NCBI GenBank assembly: GCA_965200525.1
Contig: OZ241368.1
Coordinates: 5,952,001 to 6,016,000, forward strand
Source: JANNPJ01 sp965200525
Lineage (GTDB): Bacteria; Actinomycetota; Actinomycetes; Actinomycetales; Kineosporiaceae
Length of the DNA: 64,000 bases
Direction: 5' to 3'
Part shown: piece by piece, positions 1 to 9,306 of the stretch
Layout of the letters: the number at the start of each line of letters is the position of its first letter
How positions within the stretch are numbered: position 1 is the first letter of the stretch
Notes under the pieces: generated by a model
Databases searched by the model: none
The model's input: the letters and a program-made list of their open reading frames with translations, nothing else
Told to the model about the DNA's origin: nothing
Translations under genes and position numbers: made by a program

Positions 1-460
1 CGTACTGACAGCCCTGGTGCACCCGCGGTGAGACCTGGGACTCCAGCCACCAGCCGATCCGGGCCAGCGTCCGGCCGAACACCACGCCCCACTGCTCCCG
101 GTGCACGTGGTGGACCAGCACCACGACCGGGCACCCGGCCACCAGCCGGGCGAAGAACGGGATCCCGTTGTGGACGTCGACGATCACGTCCGGCCCCGCG
201 CCGGCCAGCCGCTCGCGCACCAGAGTGGCCAGGGCCCGGGCGTAGACGGTCCAGCGACCGCCCGCGTGCCGGAACAGCACGCCGTCCCGGCGCAGCCGCC
301 GGGGCACGCCGGCGTGGCGGGAACAGAGCACCTCGACCTCGCAGCCGTCGGCCACCAGGTCGGTGGCGATCCGCTCGATGTACCGCTCCGACCCCCCGCC
401 TTCGGGGTGGGTGGTGTCCCGCCAGTTCAGGACCGTGATGCGCAACGGCCTTGTCGGCAT
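1..460 (-). CDS. glycosyltransferase family 4 protein, N-terminal part (cut by window start)
   Basis: The reverse strand reads from an ATG at 458-460 and stays open to base 1, so only about the first 153 residues are present. The start MPTRPLRITVLNWRDTTHPE, followed by GGGSERYIERIA, is the usual N-terminal Rossmann half of a GT4 (GT-B fold) enzyme, with the Gly-rich loop that precedes a helix. Later segments such as VLVHHVHREQWG also fit the family. Such enzymes transfer a sugar from a nucleotide or lipid donor to a lipid or glycan acceptor at the inner face of the membrane. It diverges from the methyltransferase and AftD-like genes, a grouping also known in mycobacterial arabinan loci, so an envelope glycan role is inferred. 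Donor and acceptor cannot be read. Confidence 0.85.
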   Translation of the reverse strand, partial: MPTRPLRITVLNWRDTTHPEGGGSERYIERIATDLVADGCEVEVLCSRHAGVPRRLRRDGVLFRHAGGRWTVYARALATLVRERLAGAGPDVIVDVHNGIPFFARLVAGCPVVVLVHHVHREQWGVVFGRTLARIGWWLESQVSPRVHQGCQY

Positions 461-584
461 TCAGGGCTCCCGTCGTGTGTCGTAGGGTGCAGGCTGGTTC
501 TTGGAACGTGTGGCGTGGGCCACGTGGATGAGACGCTAAGCCTTGGACGGGGGTCAGCGCTACCCGCCGGTAGCATCTGGGTTC

Positions 585-1364
585 ATGTCAGTGCCGCCGA
601 TGTCCGCCGCCGCGTCCCGGCGGCCCGCGCTCCCGCCCCGGGGCAGCCTGGCCCGGAGCGTCGCCCTGCTGCGAGCGTTCACCGTCGAGCAGACCGACCC
701 GGACCACTTCTACTCGCTGCTGGCCGCCGACACCGTGCGCGAGGTGTCCCGGTACACCGCCCTCGACGGCGCCGCGATCATGGACGTCGGTGGCGGCCCC
801 GGGTACTTCGCCGACGCCTTTCGCGCAGCCGGGGCCCACTACGCCGGGATCGACCCGGACGTCGGCGAGCTGAGCGCCCGGGGCAGCGCCCCCGAAGGTT
901 TCCTGCGCGCCTCCGGCCTGGCTCTGCCGCTCGCCGACCGGAGCCTCGACCTGTGCATCTCCAGCAACGTCCTGGAACACGTGCCCGAGCCGGAGACGAT
1001 GGCGGGGGAGATGCTGCGGGTGGTGCGGCCCGGCGGCCTGGTCTGGCTCTCCTGGACGACGTGGCTCTCGCCCTGGGGCGGCCACGAGACCGCGCCCTGG
1101 CACTTCCTCGGCGGGCACCGGGCCGCCGACCGGTACGCGGCCAAGCACGGCCACCGGCCCAAGAACGACTTCGGCCGCTCGCTGTTCGCGGTCTCGGCCG
1201 GCCGCATGCTCGGCTGGGCCAAGGACCAGCAGCGGGCCGGCGCGGCCGAACTGCTCGACGTCCGCCCGCGCTACCACCCGGACTGGGCCACCTGGATGGC
1301 CCGGGTGCCGCTGGTCCGCGAGACGGCCTGCTGGAACGTCGTGATCGTGATGCGGCGCCGGTGA
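585..1364 (+). CDS. class I SAM-dependent methyltransferase
   Basis: This 259-residue protein has motif I of class I methyltransferases (MDVGGGPGYFADAF) and the post-motif segment SSNVLEHVPEPE, which is typical of the Methyltransf_11 group. The start chosen is the ATG at 585. A TAGCAT hexamer at 571-576 lies just upstream, so the message could be leaderless; an in-frame TTG at 543 and an ATG at 600 are alternatives. The stop lies 7 bases before the AftD-like gene, so the two are probably co-transcribed. In Mycobacterium a methyltransferase next to a glycosyltransferase also lies in the arabinan biosynthesis region. That suggests methylation of a sugar or lipid in envelope glycan synthesis, which is inference. 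Confidence 0.85.
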   Translation: MSVPPMSAAASRRPALPPRGSLARSVALLRAFTVEQTDPDHFYSLLAADTVREVSRYTALDGAAIMDVGGGPGYFADAFRAAGAHYAGIDPDVGELSARGSAPEGFLRASGLALPLADRSLDLCISSNVLEHVPEPETMAGEMLRVVRPGGLVWLSWTTWLSPWGGHETAPWHFLGGHRAADRYAAKHGHRPKNDFGRSLFAVSAGRMLGWAKDQQRAGAAELLDVRPRYHPDWATWMARVPLVRETACWNVVIVMRRR

Positions 1365-1371
1365 GCTGTCC

Positions 1372-4300
1372 GTGACCGAACTGACGGCGGCCGAGCGAGC
1401 CCGCCGCCGGATGCACCTGCTCGCGGTCAGCGTGGCCCTGATCGTGCTGACGTTCGTCCAGGCCCCGGGCCAGATCGCGCAGGACACCAAGGCCGACCTC
1501 AGCATCGACCCGGTGCACTTCCTGGCGCGGGCGGCCCACCTGTGGGATCCGCTGGGCGACTCCGGGCAGCTGCAGAACCAGGCCTACGGCTACTTCGTGC
1601 CGATGGGCCCGTTCTACGCCGTCGGCCACCTGCTGCACCTGCCGGCCTGGGTGGTCCAGCGGGCCTGGTGGGCCCTCGTGCTGCTGGTCGCCTTCCACGG
1701 GATGTACCGGCTGGCCCAGCGACTCGGGGTGGGCGAGCACGGCGTCCAGGTGATCGCCGCCCTGGCCTTCGCGCTCAGCCCGCGGATGATCACCGAGCTC
1801 GGCCCGGTCAGCATCGAGGCCTGGCCGACGGCGATGGCCCCCTGGGTGCTGCTGCCGCTGATCAAGGTCCGGCCGGGCGGCGAGTCCGGGGCGGCGGCCC
1901 GCTCCGGGGTGGCGATCGCGCTCTGCGGCGGGGTCAACGCGGTCGCCGTCGGCGCCGTCCTGCCGTTGCCGATCTGGTGGCTGCTGACCCGCGAGCGGGG
2001 CCCGCTCCGGCGCCGGCTCAGTGCCTGGTGGGCGTTCGCCGCGGTGCTGGCCACGTTCTGGTGGCTGGCCCCGCTGCTGCTGCTCGGCCGGTACAGCCCG
2101 CCGTTCCTGGACTGGGTCGAGAGCTCGGCCGCCAGTACCTCGAAAGCCGAACTGCCGAGCGCCTTCCGGGGGACGACACAGTGGGTGGCCTGGTTCCGGC
2201 TGCCGCAGCCGATCTGGCCGGCCGGCTGGGAGGTGCTGTCGTCGTCCGTCGGGATCCTGCTCGGCTGGCTGCTGATCACCATCGCGGTGCTCGGGCTGCT
2301 GCGCCGCGACCTGCCCAGCCGCCGGTTCCTGATCGGCGGCTGCCTGGGTGGCCTGGTGCTGCTCACCGCCGGCCACACCGGCCCGCTGACCGCACCCTGG
2401 GCGCCCGGCCTGCAGACCTTCCTGGACGGCGTAGGCGCTCCGCTGCGCAACACCCACAAGTTCGATCTGGTGCTGAGAGTTCCGCTGACCCTGGCCCTGG
2501 CCCATGCGCTGTCCCGGGTCCGGATGCCGGCCATCGCCCTGCCCGGGCTGCCCCGGCTGGCCCGCGGCCCGGCGGCGGTGCGGTTCATCGCCGTCTGCGC
2601 GGTGATCGGCACCGCCGCGCCCGCGCTGGCCGGGCAGTTGCCGGCCCTCGGGGGGTTCCGCAAGGTGCCGGACGCCTGGAGCCAGGCCGCGCTCTGGCTC
2701 CGGCACAACGACGACGGCGGCCGCACCCTGATCGTGCCCGGCTCCTCGTTCGCCACCAGTACCTGGGGCGATCCGCACGACGAGCCGTTCCAGGCGCTGG
2801 CCCGCACCGCCTGGTCCACCCGCTCCGGCGTCCCGCTGTCGTCAGCCGGCAACATCCGGATGCTGAACGCGGTCGAGCAGCAGCTGGAGACCGGCCGGGG
2901 TTCGACCGGTCTGGCCGAGTACCTGGCCCGGGCCGGCATTTCCCGGGTGCTGCTGCGCTCGGACCTGATCCGCTCGTTCCAGGCCGGCTCGCCGCCGCTG
3001 CCGGTCACCGTCCGGGCCGCGCTCGAGGACTCGCCCGGCCTGCGCCCGATCGCCCACTTCGGGCCCGAGCTGCACGGCGTCCGGAACACGATCGGGGTGG
3101 CCGACGACGGCCTCGACGTGCCGCAGCGGCAGATCGAGATCTGGCAGGTGGACTCCCCGACCCGGCTGGTGGACGTTGAGCGGGCGCCCGACGCGCTGCG
3201 GCTGGCCGGCGGCCCGGAGAGCCTGCTCACCCTGGCCGAGGCGGGCCGGCTGAACGGCCGCCCGGTGGTGCTGAACGGCGACCCACAGGCCACCGCCCTG
3301 GCCGGGGCGCCGCTGGTCGACACCGACACGATCCAACGCCGGGAGGCCAACTTCGCGCAGGTCCGGGACAACTACTCCGAGCCGTTGACGGCGTCCCAGC
3401 CCTACCAGCAGGTCCGGGCCGTTCACGACTGGTTGCCGTTCGCCGCCCCCGAGGTCACCGCCCGGTACAGCGGGATCAGCGGGGTGACCGCGTCCAGCCA
3501 GTCCGGCAGCTCGGTCGGGGCCTGGCACGCGGTCGACGGCGATCCGACGACGTCCTGGACCTCGAGCATCTACTCGGTCGGCCAGTGGCTGGAGGTGACC
3601 TTCGCCGCGCCGGTCTCGCTGCCGGCCACGATCCAGCTCACCTCGAGCCCGGGCGGCGCCCGGATCGCGCAGGTGTCGGTGCGCACCGACACCGGCGCCG
3701 AGTCGACCTCGCTCGGCTCGGCGGCCGGGCTGCTCGGGTCGCCGCAGTCGATCACCGTGCCCGGCGGGCCGACCCGCACGCTCCGGCTGACCGTGACCAA
3801 GGTCTGGCCGGGCGAGGAGTTCGCGCCGGTCTCGATCGGAAACCTGTCGTTGCCCGGCATCACCGTCCGCCGCGACCTGGTGCTGCCGGCCCTGAAGGAT
3901 CAGTCCGGCGCGCCCGAGACGATCAGTCTGGAGAACGCCCGGGACGGCGTCGACAGTTGTGTGTTCAGCACCGGCGACGCGGTCTGCTCGCCGCGGCTGC
4001 GGAAGCAGAGCGAGGACACCGATCTCGACCGGGTGCTCCAGCTGCCGGCCGGCGGCGACTACTCGGCCCGGGCGACCGCCCGCGTACGCGCCACCACCGA
4101 GGCCGACGCCCTGCTGCGCACCCCGGGCAGCATGGTGGCGATCGCCTCCTCCCGCCGGGCCGACGACCCGGCCGAGCGCCCGGACGCCGCCCTCGACCGT
4201 GACCCGGGCACGGCCTGGATCGCTTCGAGCACCGACGCCACCCCGACCCTGGTGGTGGCCTGGCCCAAGAAGCGCCGGATCGACCGGCTGCGCTGGCAGG

Positions 4301-5943
4301 TCGACCCGTCGCTGGCGGCCTCCAAACCGTCGAAACTGCAGCTCACGGTGGCCGGCCAGACCCAGACCCTGATCCCGGACGCCGACGGCTGGGTGGACTT
4401 CCCGGCCGTGCGGGCCAAGCAGGTGACGATCGCCGTCACCGGCATCTCGCCACTGCAGACCCTCGACCGGGCCAGCGGTTTCGCCACCGTGCTGCCGGTG
4501 GGGGCCAGCGAGATCGTGATCCCGGGGGCCGACGAGTACCGCCTCAAGTGGGCCGGGTACACGCCGGTCCGGCTGAAGTGCGGCTCCGGTACGCCACTGA
4601 CCGTCGGCGAGCAGGAGATCCGGACCCGGGTCTCCGGCACCCGGGACGACGTGCTGCGCCGCCGGCCGATGGCGATGATCCCGTGCGACCCGGTGCCGCC
4701 CCTGGCCGCCGGCGCGGTGACCGTGAGCCTGCTGGCGACCGGACTGTTCGAGCCTCAGCAGCTGGTGTTCCAACGGCACGGCACCACCACCCCGGTGCCA
4801 CCGGCCACGACCGCGCCGGCCGGGCTGGTCCAGGACAGCTCCGAGCACCGGATCGTCACCGTGGACGCCGCCGCGGTGGCCCAGCTGGTGATCGTGCACG
4901 AGAACTGGAACCCGGGCTGGCGGGCCACCCTGGCCGGGCACCGGCTGGCGACCGTGCGGATCGACGGCTGGCAGCAGGCCTGGATCGTGCCGGCCGGGGT
5001 CGGAGGTGCCATCGACCTGCGGTTCACCCCGGGCCGCCCGTACCGGGTGACGATCGTGATCGGGCTGCTGCTGATCCTGCTGCTGGCCCTGATCGCCTCC
5101 TCGGACCGGCGGGTGGCCCGGAGCCTGCGCCGCAGCCGGCGCTCGGCCGCGGTCGCGGCCGAAGCGGCCGCCTTCACCACCGCCGACATCCTCGGAAGCA
5201 CCTACACCGAGCCGGCTCCTGCCGCCGAGCCCGCCGCCGAGCCCGCCGCCGAGCCCGCCGCCGAGCCCGCGGTCGAGGCCGCGGTCGAGGCGAGCCCCCG
5301 AGCCGTCTCGGCGTTCAGCCAGATTCCCGAGTTCCGCCTGATCGTCCCGCCGTCACCCGACCTCGCGGCCGATCCCGACCTCGCGGCCGATCCCGACCGC
5401 GCGGCCGAGCCCGACCTCGCGGCCGAGCCCGACCGCGCGGCAGAGACCGATCGGCCGACGGATCCGGACAACGGGGCCGAGCCCGATCGGCCGACGGGTC
5501 CCGACATCGGGCCGGTACTGGAGGTCGAGCCGGATCCGACGGTTCGGCAACCGCTGGCCGAGAGCAGTTCCGCGCCGTTCGACACCGTTCTGGCCGTGCT
5601 CGCCCTGTTCGCCCTGGGCGGCGTCGCCGGCCTGGTGGCCCTGGGCGGGGTGCTGATCAGCCTGCGCCGGCGGGTGCAGCTGCGGTTCGTGGTGGCCGGT
5701 CTGGGCCTGACCGCCGGGATCGGCGCCTCGCTCAGCACGAATGCCGACCGCCCCGGCTTCTGGGCCTGGATCAGCATCGCCGCCGCGCTCGGCCTGGCCG
5801 CCTGTCTGGTCGTGCGGCTGGACGTCGCGGGCCCGGGCCGGCTCGTGCGGGCGGCCACCCGCCGACGCCGGCCCAGCACTCCCGTCCTCACCCGGCTGCG
5901 CGCGCTGGGCGCGCGGATCTGGTCCGCCACCGGCCCGAACTGA
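1372..5943 (+). CDS. aftD: AftD-like alpha-(1->3)-arabinofuranosyltransferase (DUF3367)
   Basis: This 1523-residue membrane protein matches the DUF3367/AftD family, which adds arabinofuranose from decaprenyl-phosphoarabinose to arabinogalactan or lipoarabinomannan outside the membrane. The N-terminal GT-C part (about residues 15-470) is rich in transmembrane helices and carries the early acidic loop QDTKADLSIDP and the segment QNQAYGYFVPMGPFY, both family-like. The middle holds F5/8-type-C/CBM-like domains, one near residue 700 (VDGDPTTSWTS) and another near 940 (ALDRDPGTAWIA). A helix near 1225 is followed by an Ala/Pro/Glu/Asp-rich repeat tract (about 1283-1385) and three more C-terminal helices. 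The start is GTG at 1372. The acidic repeats and the extra C-terminal membrane segment seem unusual for the family. The acceptor is not known. Confidence 0.85.
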   Translation: MTELTAAERARRRMHLLAVSVALIVLTFVQAPGQIAQDTKADLSIDPVHFLARAAHLWDPLGDSGQLQNQAYGYFVPMGPFYAVGHLLHLPAWVVQRAWWALVLLVAFHGMYRLAQRLGVGEHGVQVIAALAFALSPRMITELGPVSIEAWPTAMAPWVLLPLIKVRPGGESGAAARSGVAIALCGGVNAVAVGAVLPLPIWWLLTRERGPLRRRLSAWWAFAAVLATFWWLAPLLLLGRYSPPFLDWVESSAASTSKAELPSAFRGTTQWVAWFRLPQPIWPAGWEVLSSSVGILLGWLLITIAVLGLLRRDLPSRRFLIGGCLGGLVLLTAGHTGPLTAPWAPGLQTFLDGVGAPLRNTHKFDLVLRVPLTLALAHALSRVRMPAIALPGLPRLARGPAAVRFIAVCAVIGTAAPALAGQLPALGGFRKVPDAWSQAALWLRHNDDGGRTLIVPGSSFATSTWGDPHDEPFQALARTAWSTRSGVPLSSAGNIRMLNAVEQQLETGRGSTGLAEYLARAGISRVLLRSDLIRSFQAGSPPLPVTVRAALEDSPGLRPIAHFGPELHGVRNTIGVADDGLDVPQRQIEIWQVDSPTRLVDVERAPDALRLAGGPESLLTLAEAGRLNGRPVVLNGDPQATALAGAPLVDTDTIQRREANFAQVRDNYSEPLTASQPYQQVRAVHDWLPFAAPEVTARYSGISGVTASSQSGSSVGAWHAVDGDPTTSWTSSIYSVGQWLEVTFAAPVSLPATIQLTSSPGGARIAQVSVRTDTGAESTSLGSAAGLLGSPQSITVPGGPTRTLRLTVTKVWPGEEFAPVSIGNLSLPGITVRRDLVLPALKDQSGAPETISLENARDGVDSCVFSTGDAVCSPRLRKQSEDTDLDRVLQLPAGGDYSARATARVRATTEADALLRTPGSMVAIASSRRADDPAERPDAALDRDPGTAWIASSTDATPTLVVAWPKKRRIDRLRWQVDPSLAASKPSKLQLTVAGQTQTLIPDADGWVDFPAVRAKQVTIAVTGISPLQTLDRASGFATVLPVGASEIVIPGADEYRLKWAGYTPVRLKCGSGTPLTVGEQEIRTRVSGTRDDVLRRRPMAMIPCDPVPPLAAGAVTVSLLATGLFEPQQLVFQRHGTTTPVPPATTAPAGLVQDSSEHRIVTVDAAAVAQLVIVHENWNPGWRATLAGHRLATVRIDGWQQAWIVPAGVGGAIDLRFTPGRPYRVTIVIGLLLILLLALIASSDRRVARSLRRSRRSAAVAAEAAAFTTADILGSTYTEPAPAAEPAAEPAAEPAAEPAVEAAVEASPRAVSAFSQIPEFRLIVPPSPDLAADPDLAADPDRAAEPDLAAEPDRAAETDRPTDPDNGAEPDRPTGPDIGPVLEVEPDPTVRQPLAESSSAPFDTVLAVLALFALGGVAGLVALGGVLISLRRRVQLRFVVAGLGLTAGIGASLSTNADRPGFWAWISIAAALGLAACLVVRLDVAGPGRLVRAATRRRRPSTPVLTRLRALGARIWSATGPN
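5216..5460 (+). repeat. in-frame short tandem repeats in the AftD-like gene
   Basis: Two low-complexity tracts lie inside the AftD-like gene. The first (about 5220-5276) repeats a 12-base unit, GCCGAGCCCGCC, which encodes E-P-A-A. The second (about 5358-5450) repeats units encoding PDLAAD/PDRAAE. All repeats keep the frame. They encode an acidic, proline-rich linker between a transmembrane helix and the last membrane segment, and their length could vary between strains. Confidence 0.8.
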
Positions 5944-6048
5944 CCCGGAACGGGGTGATCGGCGAGGTCGGTCCCGGCCGGTCCCTCAAGTGACCTCGAC
6001 CAAGATCCGAGACCTCAGGGAGGTTTCCGTCAGGGGGGAGGGGGCGTT

Positions 6049-8318
6049 GTGGGACGCGTGTCCGGCCGGCTCGCTCTCCCCGTGTCCCTGCAGGCCGGCA
6101 CCTGGCTGCTGATCGGCGTCTACCTGGTCTGCCTGCTCCACCACGGCCCGAACTTCGAGTTCTGGGTGGACGGCGTGTTCGGTGAGGCACCGAGGCCCTG
6201 CCCGCCGTGCTCTGCTGGGTGGCGGTCTGGAGGGCCGGCTCGCGCCGTCCCGAGGTGATCGTGTTCGCGGTCGGCATGACCGTTTTCGCCCTCGGCGACC
6301 TGATCTTCATCGTGGACGCCGCCCGCGGCGGCGACCAGACCTTCCCGTCGACCGCCGACATCGGTTTTCTCGCCTTCTACCCGCTCGCCCTGACCGCGAC
6401 GGCCCTGGCCGTCCGCCGGGAGCTGCGGGTCGTCGGCGGGGCGGTCTGGCTGGACAGCCTGCTCGGTGGTCTGGGCGGTTCGGCCGTGCTCGCCGTCCTG
6501 CTGGACCGGGTGCTGAGCCGGACCACCGGGCATCCGCTGGCCAATCTGGCCCTGGTCTACCCGATCTTCGACCTGCTGCTGATCACAGCCGTGCTCGGGA
6601 TCGCCGGGGTGCAGGGCCGGCGGATCCGGACGCACTGGCTGGCCCTGCTGGCCGGACTGCTGGTCTTCGCCTGGGTCGACATCCTCTCGGCCTACGCCCT
6701 GGCCAGTGACGGGTACGAGCTCGGCGGCTGGGTCGACGTCCTCTGGCCGATCGGCATGACCCTGATGGCGGGGTGGGTGCTGCCGGCTCCGGCGCCGGTG
6801 CTCGTCCGGGCCCGGCCGGTGGCCCTGGTGGTGCCCGGGATCGCGACCGTGGCCAGCCTGACCGTGCTGGTCGCCTCCGGCCGCACCCAGGTCTCGACCC
6901 TGGCCGTCGGGCTGGCCACGCTCACCGTGATCGCCACCGCCGGGCGCACCCAGCTGGCCTTCCAGCAGCTCGGCCGGCTGGCCGACCTGCGCCGGCAGGC
7001 CAGCACCGACGAGCTGACCGGCCTGCCCAACCGGCGGGCCTTCTACGCCCGGGCCGACGCCCAGCTGGCCGGGGACGACCCGGACCTGGCCCTGCTGCTG
7101 CTCGACCTGGACCGGTTCAAGGAGGTCAACGACAGCCTCGGCCACCTGGTCGGCGACCAGCTGCTGATCCAGATCGGCCTGCGGCTGAGCCAGGAGCTGC
7201 GCGACGGCGACCTGGTGGCCCGGCTCGGCGGCGACGAGTTCGCGATCCTGCTCACCGGCACCACCCGGGAACAGGCGATCGCCATCGCGGTCAAGTTGCG
7301 GCTCGCGGTCGCCGTGCCGCACACCCTCGAGGGGATCGCGCTGCGCAGTGACGTCAGCGTCGGGCTGGCCTTCGCCCCGGAGCACGGCACCGAGCTCAGC
7401 GTGCTGTTGCGCCGGGCCGACATCGCGATGTACAAGGCCAAGCGGGCCCGGGACGGGTACCGGGTCTACAGCGACGTCGACGACACCGCCGGCGCCGGCC
7501 GGCTGCGGGCTCAGCAGGAGCTGCACCTGGCCCTGGCCGAGCAGCAGATGACCCTGCACTACCAGCCCAAGCTGGACCTGGTCACGAACGAGGTGCACGA
7601 CGTCGAGGCCCTGGTCCGGTGGAACCATCCGACCCGGGGTCTGCTCTACCCGGGCAGCTTCCTGGAGCTGGTCGAGGACGCCGGCCTGATGCGCGGCCTG
7701 ACCCAGTTCGTGCTGGAGGAGGCCCTGGACCAGGCCGCGGTCTGGCGGTCCGAGGGCCGGCCGCTGACCATCGCGGTGAACCTGTCGGCCAGCTCGCTGG
7801 TCGACACCGACCTGCCGGCCCAGATCGCCGAGCTGCTGGCGGTTCGCGGACTGCCGTCGAGCGCACTGCAGATCGAGATCACCGAGGAGTTCCTGATGGC
7901 CGACCGGGACCGCACCCGGAACATCCTCACCGACCTGCGCGACCGCGGCGTCCAGATCGCCGTCGACGACTTCGGCACCGGCTACAGCTCCCTGGCCTAC
8001 CTGCGCGAGCTGCCGATCGACGAGCTGAAACTGGACCGCTCGTTCGTCTTCCCGATGGCCGACGACGCCCGCGCGGCCGCCCTGGTGTTCTCCACCATCG
8101 CCCTGGCCCACAGCCTCGGCCTGCGCATGGTGGCCGAAGGGGTGGAGAACCAGGCCGCTCTGGCCGAGCTCACCCGGCACGGCTGTGACCAGGCGCAGGG
8201 TTACCACATCAGCCGGGCCCTGCCGGCGGCCGAACTGGATCACTGGCTGGACGCGCGTCACCGGCGGAGCCTGGTCGGGACGCCGGTCACCGAGGTCTGG
8301 GCCGGTCCGGAGGTCTGA
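6049..8318 (+). CDS. membrane GGDEF-EAL cyclic-di-GMP protein with an apparent frameshift near 6184
   Basis: A GTG at 6049 follows a strong purine-rich ribosome site (AGGGGGGAGGGGG) and opens a frame encoding transmembrane sequence (GTWLLIGVYLVCLLHH) up to about 6186. The sequence then continues naturally one frame over, where a TGA at 6183 is followed by GTEALPAVLCWVAVW. One missing G in the run at 6186-6187 would join them as FGEGTEALPAVL. Downstream come about seven more helices, then a GGDEF domain with intact GGDEF and an RxxD inhibitory site (RDGD) five residues before it, then an EAL domain with EALVRW, DDFGTGYSSL, KLDRSF and VAEGVEN. Both active sites look intact, so diguanylate cyclase and phosphodiesterase activity are possible. 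If only the part from GTG 6207 is translated (703 residues), the first helices are lost. Confidence 0.8.
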
Positions 8319-8382
8319 CCCGCCGGTACGCTCCTGCTGCCGCCGTCGCCGGGATGGGCCGGCCGCACCTGGAGGGGACGGA

Positions 8383-9297
8383 ATGGACGCCGGAACGACC
8401 AACACCACCGACGCCGAGCCGGCGGCGGATCCGGCTGCGAGTGGCAAGGACCTGAGCCGGCGCGAAGCTCGCTGGGTGCTCAAACGCTGCGCCAAGCGCG
8501 GCCATGTGCTGGCCCATCTGGACGACGCCGAGCTGGCCGCCCGGTTCGGCGGCCGGACCGGCGAGCAGCCGTTGCTGCGCTGCCTGCGCTGCGGCAATTT
8601 CGTCCCGGCGGTCCGCCCCGAGTCGTCGACCGTGGTCGAGACCGTGATCGGAACTGCCTCCGAACCGGCTGCTCTCGGCCGCGTCCCGCTCGCGGTCCGG
8701 GGCGGGCACGGGCGGAAGCTGGCTCTGCTGCGGGTGCTGGCGATCGAGCGCGGTGGCCGAGGCCTGGTCCTGCTGCTGCTGGCGGCCGGCATCGCGCGGC
8801 TGTCCAACTCGCACGTCGCCGCGGCCGAATGGCTCGGCCACACGGTCAAGATGGCCCAGCCGCTGGGCGAGGCTTTCGGCTTCGACCTGGAGAAGTCGCC
8901 GAGCGTGCACAAGGCCCTGGACCTGCTCGGCCACTCGGACAGCACGTTCAGCACGGTGGCCTGGCTGCTCGGGGCCTACGGCGTCCTCCAGCTCGTCGAA
9001 GGGGTCGGGCTGTGGGGCGGCTGGCTCTGGGCCGAGTACCTGGCCGCAGTGGCGACGGCCGTGTTCATCCCGATCGAGCTGTACGAGCTGTCCGAGCACC
9101 CGACCGTGTTCAAGGCCGGCGCGCTGCTGGTGAACGTGTTCGCGGTCGGCTACCTGGTGTTCAAGGGCCGGCTGTTCGGGCTGCGCGGCGGTCACCCGGC
9201 CTACCTGGCCGAGGTCCGGGACGGCACCCTGCTGGCCCAGGAGCTCCGCGCGGCCGGCCGCCCGGCCACCGTCCTCAGCAGTCACGACCTGGTCTAG
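8383..9297 (+). CDS. DUF2127 membrane protein
   Basis: This 304-residue protein starts at an ATG preceded by GGAGGGGACGG. Residues 20-70 include a CxxC pair (CLRCGNF), possibly metal-binding. From about residue 115 it matches DUF2127: LLRVLAIERGGRGLVLLLLA, an amphipathic stretch, then three further helices including GAYGVLQLVEGVGLW and FIPIELYELSEHPTVFKAG, which are hallmark segments of the family. The function of DUF2127 is unknown; members are integral inner-membrane proteins. The next gene begins 10 bases downstream, so the two may be co-transcribed. Confidence 0.8.
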   Translation: MDAGTTNTTDAEPAADPAASGKDLSRREARWVLKRCAKRGHVLAHLDDAELAARFGGRTGEQPLLRCLRCGNFVPAVRPESSTVVETVIGTASEPAALGRVPLAVRGGHGRKLALLRVLAIERGGRGLVLLLLAAGIARLSNSHVAAAEWLGHTVKMAQPLGEAFGFDLEKSPSVHKALDLLGHSDSTFSTVAWLLGAYGVLQLVEGVGLWGGWLWAEYLAAVATAVFIPIELYELSEHPTVFKAGALLVNVFAVGYLVFKGRLFGLRGGHPAYLAEVRDGTLLAQELRAAGRPATVLSSHDLV

Positions 9298-9306
9298 GAG
9301 AGCAGC

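Noticed and set aside
6120..8954. Very long reverse-strand open frame opposite the GGDEF-EAL and DUF2127 genes
   Set aside because: It is the complement of strongly coding sequence; translation is rich in Gln, Asp, Arg, Gly and His without domain motifs, as expected for antisense frames in G+C-rich DNA. The same applies to many other long antisense frames.
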